Shown one piece after another: positions 11,542 through 20,229 of a DNA stretch of 64,000 bases. The notes under the pieces are model-generated. The model was given only the letters and a program-made list of their open reading frames with translations, did not search any database and was not told the origin of the DNA. The stretch comes from Mycteria americana (taxonomy: Eukaryota > Chordata > Aves > Ciconiiformes > Ciconiidae): positions 6,136,770 to 6,200,769 of the forward strand of contig NW_027445436.1 of NCBI RefSeq assembly GCF_035582795.1, given 5' to 3'. The position numbers were made by a program, and so were the translations under genes. Positions within the stretch are counted from its first letter, which is position 1, and every line of letters begins with the position of its first letter.

Positions 11542-12274
11542 CGTTTCTGGTTATACAGGAAAATGGGCAAGGAAAGTGGGGAGAAAAAAAAAAAGCCAAA
11601 TATGGATTATATTGCAACTGGTATCCTCTTATGTATGCATATACAAAGGATAATTAGCTGTAAAGCCTTCTGTGAGACATTTTATATGGAAAACTATTTA
11701 CAAAATGTATCGGGTGGCACCAGACAGCTGCCTAAATTCTGGAATGAATATCTGCTAACCATTTATATGCCAAGATTGTCATTCACAGTTACTTTGTAAC
11801 TGTATCCAGACCACTAAAGCAAAAACATTATTTGGCAAGTATTATTATTTCATTATTAACCATTATTATTTCATTATAATATTAAATTAAATATTAAATT
11901 AAATATAAAATTAAATTAAAATTAATAAAACTGTTTAATTAAAATTACTAAAATTAATTTTTATGAAAATTATTAAAATTATTAAATTATATAATAAATT
12001 AAATATAATATTAAATATGAAATTAAATTTCATTATAATATTAAATCAATATTATTTCATTATTGATCATTATTGAATTTTTGTGAATGGTAATATGAAA
12101 AACTACTCAAGTTCTAGAGATGACTGAGAAGGATTGTCGTGCATAGTACTACTTAGTTATTGTAACTTTTCATTGCTTAAATTACAGTTAAAGGGTTTTT
12201 TTTTCCTTTTCACGTTTTAAGCATCTTGATCCTATGACCTAGACATACAGTACTCAAAAAAAAAAAAAAAAAAA
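11542..12274 (+). other. Non-retroviral insert replacing capsid-pol-SU, ending in poly(A)
   Basis: About 730 bp with no similarity to retroviral coding motifs. It contains a weak 78-codon frame starting MGKESGEKKKK at 11,563, an AT-rich low-complexity core (11,865-12,070, built from ATTAAA-like units) and 3'-UTR-like DNA, and it ends in 19 A residues (12,256-12,274). It is in the same orientation as the provirus. It may be a captured host transcript, or a later insertion. No AATAAA lies just before the A run, which weakens the transcript model. I do not recognise the source. Confidence 0.6.
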
Positions 12275-12286
12275 GGGGGGGGGGGG
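12256..12286 (+). repeat. A19-G12 homopolymer junction
   Basis: Nineteen A residues are followed directly by twelve G residues, after which the envelope frame opens. This is the exact border between foreign insert and viral sequence. Confidence 0.95.
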
Positions 12287-12963
12287 TCAAGGGTCTTTCC
12301 CCAGATTGCGATGATGAACCTACCCTCCTCAGTACTACTGAGAGAGTGTTCCTGTCCCTGCTCATACCTGGGGGGGCAGCAGGACGAGCCCTGAAACAGG
12401 TTGGGCAATTAGCCTGTTGGGCTGAAAAACAAGCAAATGTCACTACCCAGGTAATAGAAACGTTATTAGAGGATCAAAATAGCTTACGCCACGCAATTTT
12501 GCAAAATAGAGCAGCAATTGATTTTTTGTTATTAGCCCAAGGTCATGGTTGTGAGGATTTTGAAGGCATGTGTTGTATGAACCTGTCTGATCACAGTGAA
12601 TCAATTCACAAACAACTACGATGGCTGAAGGAGCATGCCAACAAAATTCGACAAAATCAAGGGTTTTTTGATGAATGGTTAACCAGTTTGTTTGGGTCCT
12701 TACCATCATGGCTGAAGGGTTTGTTAGCTGAGGGATTACAACTTTTAATAATTTTAGTTATCATAGGTCTGTGTTTTTGTGTAGCATGTAGCTGTGTCAA
12801 AAAGGCTTTTAGAACCATGATAAATCATGCCTGGATCGCTCAAAAACAAGAAGGGGGAATTGTGGAAGAATGGTTAAGTGAAAAAGGACACAGCTTAATT
12901 GATGTGAGCAATCCAGCCTTTGATGGGGCCTGGGAGCCAGAGATCAAGGTGAAATTCCCTTGA
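12287..12963 (+). pseudogene. Envelope transmembrane subunit of nested provirus (SU absent)
   Basis: The frame is open from the poly(G) to a TGA at 12,961. It contains a fusion-peptide-like IPGGAAGRAL, an N-heptad region, an immunosuppressive-like LQNRAAIDFLLLAQ, the CX6CC motif (Cys69, Cys76-Cys77 of the 205-residue stretch from 12,346) and a membrane anchor at about residues 131-150. A cysteine-rich tail follows. The last about 33 codons lie inside the 3' LTR. Covalent SU-TM pairing through CX6CC is the alpha/gamma-type arrangement. With SU missing there is no receptor-binding part and no evident start codon. Confidence 0.88.
12845..12860 (+). other. Polypurine tract of nested provirus
   Basis: AACAAGAAGGGGGAAT directly precedes the 3' LTR and is at the same time part of the env reading frame. 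Confidence 0.85.
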
Positions 12964-13244
12964 GAACAGCAGAAGGAGTACTTGGTAAAGCAAGATAAGC
13001 GGGACTAAGTCTGGGAAAGTGCTGATAAACCCCCCTTTGTGAACAGTGCGTGAACGGCAACTTTGTACCAATCGTATAACTGTTTTAAGCACGTGGACAA
13101 GTATAGTTATCCAATAGAATAGCCGCTGTTAGCGTGTGCTTTGCTTAGCTTCTATATAAACCTGTTAAGTAATCTGAATAAACGAGAATGACCATACTCA
13201 TATTGAGATTCATCGTTACTCCGGGTCCATCTCCCACTCTGACA
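12861..13244 (+). repeat. 3' LTR of nested provirus (384 bp)
   Basis: Same length as the 5' LTR, with TATA at 13,153-13,160 and AATAAA at 13,177-13,182. Six of the eight differences from the 5' copy are losses of CpG in this copy. Confidence 0.95.
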
Positions 13245-13250
13245 AATATC

Positions 13251-13633
13251 TCTTCCGGGATTGTCTCAGGGTCCGGAGTCTCTTGTGCTTCTTCCTGCAC
13301 CATTAACACTTGCGCTTCCAGGGCTTTTTCTTCCGGTATCTGTACCTGTATATTGCCTTTTTCAAAAACAATTTGTCCATTTAGTTTGTTGAGTAAATCT
13401 CTTCCCAACAAAGGCATCAGGCAATCAGGAACGTATAAAAATTTGTGAGTAATAACTCGATTTCCAATTCCACGCTTATTAAGCGGTTGGAAGAAAGGCC
13501 TTACCTCCCTTTTCCCTGTGGCTCCAATAATAGCTATATTTTGTTGACTCAATTTACCCTTACAAGTATTTAACACTGAACATGTCGCTCCTGTATCTAT
13601 TAGAAAATCTACCTTTTCATTCCCCAACTTCAA
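13251..13633 (-). pseudogene. Class I ERV protease
   Basis: The frame contains a retropepsin active site LIDTGATCSVLN (residues 11-22) and the later LLGRDLLNKL flap/helix motif. It follows gag in the same frame after a single TGA. The nested provirus cuts it after the PEEIF motif, so the coding sequence continues at 10,052. The homodimeric aspartic protease would process Gag-Pol. Confidence 0.9.
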
Positions 13634-13684
13634 GGTAACCAGGGGTTCTGTCGGGGAAACTTCTGATTCATCCCCCGGTCCCCA

Positions 13685-14760
13685 TCAATCTGAATCCTGA
13701 CCCAGAGTAAGCAGCTCTTCCACCTTGGGATCTTCTTGTTTTCTTGGAAAATTCCTCCGGAATCGATTCTGAGGGCAATCCCTCTTCCAATGCCCCTTTT
13801 GTTTACACAAAGCACACTGATCCTTATTCAAGGGTTTACCCTCCCCAGGTCTAAAGAAGGAGGTCATCATAGTCCCTCCATTTAACCTATACCCATCATT
13901 TCGCCTTCTACTATTTTGGTTGCCTTCTGCTATTGCTGCAGCCAGCAGTTGAGCCTTGCGACTCTCTCTCTTAACTTGCTCCTTTTCTTGTCGCTTCTTT
14001 TCTTCCTCCTCCCTGTTATTATACACCTTCCACACCACCTCTAATAACTTGTTCATAGATCTTGCCTCTTCTCCTTCTATCTTTTGCAATTTTCTCCTAA
14101 TATCAGGATTCGACTGCCCCACAAACAAAGTCACAAACGTTAGTGCATTGGCCTCTCTCTCTGGATCCAAATCGGTCCATTTCTTAGCCACTTCGCATAA
14201 TCATTCAAAGAAGGCTGATGGAGTTTCATCTTTCTCCTGTACCACCTGATATAATTTAGACAAATTTTTCGGTTTCAGAATCGCATTCCTTACACTGAAC
14301 AATATCAACCTCTGATATTCAGTTAACAATGCTCTTTGTGCCTGATTGTTAGGATCCCAATTTGGATTGGTGGAGGGAAAATGATCCTCCAGTCTTCCTG
14401 CCTGTGCATCCTGGGCATGAACCCTCTCTGCTTCTTCCCTAGCCTTAACCACAACAGTCCTCTGTTCCTCATATGACAACAATGTCTTTAACAACACCTG
14501 TATATCTCTTTCCAAGCCCTTAAGTCTGCTACTGAGAAAGGAGTTTTAACCCACACCAGCTCTCCTGCCAGACCTACTGCCTGCCTTAAGGGTGCTTGCA
14601 GCACTGCCGCCCCCTCCTCTCCTAGTTCTTCCTGCTATCAGACTGAAATTCTCCCCTTCACTTTCATCATCACTGTTAGCATCACCTTCTCCGGCTTCCC
14701 CATTTCCACACTGGTCATTACCTCCTCGTACATTTCTTCTCTTCTACAAAACAGCATTAA
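13685..14760 (-). pseudogene. Class I ERV gag (capsid C-terminus, nucleocapsid), 5' part missing
   Basis: Two frames (14,201-14,515 and 13,685-14,191) are the same frame split by one TGA at 14,201-14,203. The upper part has a capsid major-homology-like region, then a charged RREEEEKKRQEK-like coiled stretch. A single zinc knuckle follows: CALCKQKGHWKRDC (Cys126, Cys129, His134, Cys139 of the lower frame), as in gammaretroviral nucleocapsid. Gag ends at TGA 13,685-13,687, and protease follows in frame after about 16 codons. An acidic/arginine-rich region up to about 14,760 is probably the p12-like part. Matrix is not found. Confidence 0.88.
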
Positions 14761-15268
14761 CTGTAACATAGTATTATATTTCAAAGTTCCATTGATTACA
14801 ATATTCCATTAACTTTTTTGTGATGACAGGTCACCTCCAAACTTATTCCAATGTTTTAAAATACAACCTAATGGAGAAGCTTTAAGTATTTCTCCTTCTA
14901 TGGAAGATATGTTCCCCATTTATAATATTGTACAATAATATTCTTTTTTACAATCACCAGCAATAAATGATTACCAATACAAATGAGCTGGACCAAGCCA
15001 AAATTCTGCCTGCTTCGGTCATCACCGTAGTAGCACAGGAGAGACCAATATACCAGTGCAGCTCTAATTAACCAAAACCAATTCAGACCATAACCAGCAA
15101 CATTTCAAAATAACAATGTCTCTATCCTGGTATCAATCGGCCACTCACCACCCACCAGGGAATCGCGAGAGGAGTCCCTGGACAAAGTCCTCCAGTGCAT
15201 GCTGGAGTCCGGCTCGTGATCCTCCGGCGGTAGCAAGTGTTGATCGAAGTCCGGTCTCAAATTTCGAA
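14761..15268 (-). other. ERV leader region, gag 5' part deleted or decayed
   Basis: Between the primer site and recognisable gag I see no matrix domain and no long frame. The piece is shorter than a leader plus matrix would require, so an internal deletion is likely. Confidence 0.5.
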
Positions 15269-15286
15269 GTCCCATGTGGGGTGCCA
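15269..15286 (-). promoter_or_regulatory. Primer binding site, tRNA-Arg (CCU)-like
   Basis: Minus-strand TGGCACCCCACATGGGAC lies four bases from the 5' LTR. It matches the complement of the 3' end of a tRNA-Arg(CCU) as I recall it at 17 of 18 positions. Confidence 0.65.
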
Positions 15287-15290
15287 AAAC

Positions 15291-16026
15291 TGTTGCCTCG
15301 CTGTAAAATAAGTCCCGAAACACACAGAGTATGTTGAGAGGGGAGACATTGCTTTATTCTGCGCAGGGTGCAAGGTGGAATATTTCCATAAATCAAGCAC
15401 ACCTATTGTAATTCTCTTCAGTATTTATACATGAAAGTTAACACACCACGCCTATCTAATACATAATCATTAGACTGACTAAGCATCCTCTTCTTCCATT
15501 GGTCCATATTTTCTCCGCTTCGATTTAAAGCTACAGTGTGATTTTAATTCACTACACATGCTCACAAGGAGTGCGTGGGGGGGTAGTCCTTTCGTTCCTC
15601 AATTGGGTCGGTGGTCGCGATCTCCCCTGCCGTCTTTGCCTTTCCCCTAGTTACTGTGATTCCTGTTGTTTTCATGGTTGTTGTGGTGCCCCTTTATCTT
15701 TATGGCTCTCCCGGTAAGAGGATGTTCCTGTTATTGGTCTTTGAAGGGTTACAGCTTCACATTCTTTGAGGAAAAACATATGCTTGTTAGTAAAGTATGC
15801 ATTGCCCGTACCCTCTTATCTAACTTAGGCGTTATCTATTACCTTGAAGATTCTACAATTCTCATATTCTCATATGCTAGTTTCTATTTCTAACTGTCTA
15901 TGATTCTCACACTCTAGTATGCTAATTTCTATTCTAACTGTGATCCCTTCTTAACTACTAATAACTCTTATACTATTTCTATTTTATTCTAAAATATATA
16001 CACATATATACACGATTCAAGGTGAC
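15291..16026 (-). repeat. 5' LTR of class I ERV (about 736 bp)
   Basis: Partner of 4,620-5,312, with minus-strand AATAAA at 15,353-15,358. It is longer by small insertions, including a short duplication near 15,362-15,373 and one near 15,890-15,930. The outer terminal base of TG...CA is missing where it joins an inverted LTR end. Confidence 0.92.
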
Positions 16027-16061
16027 GTGTGTTTTGGGAGTTATTTTACAGCAAGGTAACA
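16027..16061 (+). repeat. Inverted terminal piece of the same LTR family
   Basis: These 35 bases match the 3' (U5) terminus of the class I LTR but on the plus strand, ending AACA. They sit directly against the start of the minus-strand 5' LTR, giving a head-on LTR/LTR-end join. Confidence 0.85.
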
Positions 16062-16859
16062 TTTTCATATCTACTCAAGCTGAGAGCCTCAGCAGGATGA
16101 TCCACCCCATACCCATTTCTGCACCCTTCTGGGATTGGTTCCAGATACTGCCTGGGTGGCTGCCTGCTTATTTAGATCAGACTGCAAATGACCTTACAGA
16201 GAAAATGCAACTTGCTTTCAGTCAGATCAGCAAGCTGTGGCTCACCCTGTAGTCATACACTTAGATGGAGCAAGGAGTCCACGTAACTGAAAGTAACTCC
16301 CCTTTTCTGTTCTTTGCAAGTTAATTTTCAACTGATCCCCCCGAGATGCAGCAGCAACCACGCACAGGGGAAGTGGTGAGCATCTCCAGTAGCCGGGGGG
16401 AGGTGGGGGGAAACACTGCATCGCCTTTTGGTGGCAGCTTGCGGGGCGGGTAATTTCAGGCTGACCTTAAGGTACAGCCTAGACCCCAGCAACACGTGGT
16501 GATACAAACCCAGAGGGGTGTTGCATGCCATAACTGGTACGCACAGATGCTTACAGCCCAATTGTCACCGTAGGAAGGGCAGGTTTAAGCAGCACTGCTG
16601 ACACCAAGGAAGGTCCCACGTTTTGTGCAGGACCTACTCTGGCTGTTGACATGCTCCCTTCGGCTCTGGAGTCCCAGCCCACCCAAGTCCCCTGCACCTA
16701 CATAAAAAGTTGTCGCCTTGCCCAAGGACCTCCAACGTAATAGGGTGTAGCTAATAACTGAACCGAAAAGAGATATTCACAAACTTTCTTCCCGCAACCA
16801 AAAAGGAAGAACGCGCAGCTAATTGATAAACCTCCAGCAGCCCCCCAGGGTGTACCAGT

Positions 16860-17403
16860 AATGACTGGTACCGTTACTGATTGGCTGATCATGTGTGTTA
16901 GGGCACCATAGGGCAGTGGATGAGGTTCTGTCATTGGCTGGTGGTTTCGTATCCCCACGGATTTTGACTCTTTCTTTTAGTCATCTGCGCTGAGTGGGTC
17001 GTGGTACGATGACGCTATTTCCGGGTGCTGGTGAGGCGGCTGCGGGGGGGTGGGGGGGATTAGAATGAGCTGGAGACAGAGTTGCTTGGGTTGAAAATAA
17101 TAGCTATTTTTGGTCCTTTTCATGCTCTGGAAATTCTTCCACCTGGATATAAAGACAAGTGGATTGAGGGACTGCAGGTAAGGTAGACGGGCGGCAGCTA
17201 GTGGTAGCTGTGAGAGGCAGCTGGTTGTGTTGTGCTGGGGGGTGGTGTGCGCGCGCCTGAATCGCGGACCTGCGCCTGGGCGCGAGTTGGTAAATGTGAA
17301 GGGGATGGGGGTGTCGGCGGGTGGTTTATTGTTAATTTGGCTATTTAGCTGACGGTAGGGAGAGTAGGGTGCGTGTTTTCTGCGCGTGATCTGGGAGGTG
17401 AGT
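16860..17403. promoter_or_regulatory. Candidate CpG-rich promoter with splice donors
   Basis: Two ATTGG (inverted CCAAT) boxes lie at about 16,881 and 16,934, followed by GC- and CpG-rich DNA with an ETS-like ATTTCCGGG near 17,019. Consensus donors follow on the plus strand: CTGCAG|GTAAGG (GT at 17,178-17,179) and GGGAG|GTGAGT (GT at 17,398-17,399). It could be an upstream alternative first exon of ZBTB5 or the promoter of a neighbouring gene. In mammals POLR1E lies upstream of ZBTB5 in the opposite direction. No coding exon was found to decide. Confidence 0.4.
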
Positions 17404-18648
17404 AACACAGAGGCGGATCAGGTAGGGAGTGGGGGTTGTATCTTACTCTCTGGTAGCCTCCCCTTGCATTCCCTCGGGTTGCTGTTTTCCTTGCAGTCTT
17501 CTGTAGTACTTTGTTCCTTCAGTTTGGAGTGTGTGGTGGTAGTTCAGCTGGGCTTGAATGAAACTTTTACCTGAGCAGTTGCATGGGAGGGGAGTGATGC
17601 TCTTGTAGACCGTCTTTCATAAGCATGTGTGTGCCTCTGGGGAAAAGGTGAAAGGACAGGTCACTGGGGAAAAAGCTCCTAGCTCCGAGGTTTATCTTTA
17701 GCAAACTTGTAGATTCTGACTTACAGGGGGAATGCAAGTTATGAACACACCTTTCATAGGCAGCTTTTTGGACATCAGCAACACCTAAGTGATAGTCAGA
17801 GGGTCAGACAAGTTTTGGCAATCTCTCCACAACATCCTGGGTCTGGGCCCCTGGCAAGCAGCAAACTTCTCTAGCTAACAGATCAGGTTGGCAGATGAGC
17901 GTGTCTGCCCCATAGCAGGGAGTTGCCCACTACATCACTCACTGCTTCCTCCAGGTGGTTGCCACACTAGTATGGCTTTGAGAGTGGTATAACATGCATA
18001 ACCACCTAGCAATACATATACTGAAAAATACCTGGGTGCTATACAGTGAGAAGGTCTAGTGATTTCATTTTGACAGCATTGTATGAATGAGAGGCTTGCA
18101 ACACTGAGATATCTCCATTCAGCCAATGCTGCTGAAGTCATGGTAATTAAGTAGGAATACTTCTTTAGATAATGGCGAATGCGATTTGTTAAAAAGTAAC
18201 TGAAGGTTAGCATATAATTCCTAGAAAGCAGTAGATGCTTTAATTATATTTTTGATTGTATACTTATGTTGTTGTTCATGTTTCCTCTTGGTAGATTCAA
18301 AGTTTGGTGGGGTATTGTATTTTTTTTTTTTGCTGTATATGATTATCACGTTCAAACCATCAGTTGTCTTGCAAATCCAAAACCAAGAGAGAGTGAAGTA
18401 TGCGATACCATTTAACACTTAAACAAAAGAGGAAAAAAACCACCCCAACCCCCAAACCAAAACAAACTAGTGAACTGAAACTGATATTTTGCCTCTGCTT
18501 CGGAACTTGCTGAAAAGTCTTACTCTGAGCAAGTCATGCTTATAAATAGAAGCGCAAAAAACCCAACCTGTAGAACTTGTTTGCTTTGCAGATGATGATA
18601 GTTGTATAAAATATAGTGCTGAATATGTTATATAGTTCTATTTAGTAA

Positions 18649-18918
18649 TTATGCAAGGATGAAATGTAGATGTAACCCTGGATTTCTAGAGCTATACATG
18701 AAATTTGAATGTCCAAGTTGATCTAAAACATCTATGACTTGATTCTTCAGTTTCTCCACCTGTTTTTGAATATGCTGAGGTGAACAAGTAGTCTTTCTCC
18801 TCCAAAAATTAGTTTCATTATTTGGAATTCTTAAAGTTTGGGTTATGGGTGTGGTGTTTTTTTGTGACGCCTTAGGAAGAACTACTTTTTTTCTAGTTGT
18901 CATTATTGAATTGCTCAT
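18649..18918 (-). other. Unassigned 89-codon frame, possible exon or relic
   Basis: The composition looks protein-like: a basic N-terminus and a predicted helix, HIQKQVEKLKNQVIDVLDQLG. I recognise no family. A possible acceptor (ACAACTAG) lies inside the frame, and I see no good donor. It may be a coding exon of a minus-strand gene or chance. Confidence 0.25.
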
Positions 18919-19534
18919 AATAGTTTATGTTGTGGAGGATATTTAATCAAATGGAGAAATGTTATCTATACTGTCAGCATACAAAAGCTGTGCAAATTAT
19001 AGCTGGCTGTTATAAATATGTATTATCTCTGTCATGTTGACATGATTAGCCATGACTACTTCATTCATGCTAACAAGGTCAAGCTGGTAATCATGCTGCT
19101 GCTGTTTTTCTCTTTTGTAAACTGATAAATAACAAAGCAAAGGTAATGTGGACTGGTGTAAAAATGGAGGAAAAGTTACTATTTTTGAACTGAGGAAAAA
19201 AAGCCACTTAATTTTTCTCCCTATCCATTTAAAATTGTTCAGAAATAATTTAATTATTGGAACATACATTGACTTAAAGCTCTTATGTGACTGGTAAACC
19301 ATGATTTGAAAAATATGTCTGGTGGTTCTTTTTTCTATTCCTCAGTATGTGTTAAAATGTCTAGAACTGTATAATAGATTGATGTAAAGATTGTATAACA
19401 AGCTTTTAATGTTCCGAATCATTGTCAGAAGATGAGTTTTTGAAATTACTTACATTCAAATGAGTTTGAGAAGATCAAAAGCAAATAATCGTGGTAAGTC
19501 TCAAATGAAATGCAGTATTATCTGTTTGAATCCA

Positions 19535-19929
19535 TGTGGTCCGAACAGTAATGGAGTCTGACAATACGTTATAAAACAAAGCTTTATTGAGGCAGTAGGA
19601 AAGATGAGCAACAATGTGTCCATGCAGTGAGTCACCCAGTCATTGACAGCAAACACAGGCTCGTAAGCAATGCCATGGCTCCATTGGGCTGTTAGGGACA
19701 TTTGGGGTCCAGGTCATCTGGCAGTAACAGTCAATCATGCAAATGCCTTTTGAATGCGGCTGAGAGTTGTGCTGCCCCTTGGCTCCACCAATGGTAGTGT
19801 GATTTAAGAGAATCGTACCATATATGAATAATGTGGGCTGCGTCCTGCCCACGCTGCTGATGTCGGTCAGGGGGCAGGGTGTCGGCAGTCTGTCTACACT
19901 GCCAATATTGTTAACAGGGCGGGGTGTCA
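19535..19929 (-). repeat. 3' LTR of the 19.5-kb provirus (395 bp)
   Basis: TG...CA ends, with minus-strand AATAAA at 19,583-19,588. It is clearly diverged from its partner at 23,140, so this is an older insertion than the one at 10.1 kb. A purine-rich tract (minus-strand AGAGAATCAAGGGATTGAAG) adjoins at 19,930-19,949. Confidence 0.9.
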
Positions 19930-20229
19930 CTTCAATCCCTTGATTCTCTCAAATCATCACTTGATGCGGAGTTATAGGCTAGGATGTTATTTTGGTGGGT
20001 CATTAGCTATGTAATAGGCTAGGTGAGGTTGGTGTCCTGACACCTGCAGGGTATAAGTTACATAGTCAGAGGTCAAATGCTGGTGCATCACGAGATGGGT
20101 ACCATAGAATTACCTCTATCAAGTATCAGTTGCATGGGTATCCAGGAGGTGATTGCTACGGCATCTTCCCAATTGCTACGAGAGAGGCTGCAAAAGAGAT
20201 TACAATTCAGGGTCAGTATCCGCTTATAT

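Larger units (their letters stand above)
10053..13250 (+). mobile_element. Young plus-strand provirus nested in class I pol, with 6-bp duplication
   Basis: Two 384-bp LTRs (10,059-10,442 and 12,861-13,244) differ at eight positions (97.9% identical). The exact 6-bp direct repeat AATATC flanks the element (10,053-10,058 and 13,245-13,250). Internal order is primer site, gag N-terminal half, about 740 bp of non-retroviral AT-rich DNA, poly(A)/poly(G), envelope TM, polypurine tract. Pol and SU are absent, so the provirus was defective and needed a helper. The 6-bp duplication and the CX6CC envelope suggest the alpha/beta (class II) side of the retroviruses. Confidence 0.95.
4620..16026 (-). mobile_element. 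Class I (gammaretrovirus-like) endogenous provirus
   Basis: On the minus strand the order is 5' LTR (15,291-16,026), tRNA-Arg-like primer site, gag, pro, pol (RT, RNase H, integrase), env, polypurine tract, 3' LTR (4,620-5,312). Gag, pro and pol share one frame separated only by TGA stops, the gammaretroviral layout. A later plus-strand provirus (10,059-13,244) splits the element between protease and RT. The gag 5' half (matrix, start of capsid) is missing or unrecognisable. Outer flanks show no target duplication (CR1 on the left, an inverted LTR end on the right), so the locus was rearranged after insertion. Confidence 0.92.
16062..19529. other. Host sequence, no assigned gene
   Basis: Non-repetitive DNA flanking the proviruses. 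It contains a CpG-rich promoter-like stretch (16,860-17,403) and one unplaced reading frame (18,649-18,918, minus), described separately. Nothing else in it looks like an exon. Confidence 0.5.

Noticed and set aside
16977-17408. A 143-codon minus-strand frame
   Set aside because: It lies across the CpG-rich promoter-like stretch and has low-complexity Pro/His content. No homology recognised.
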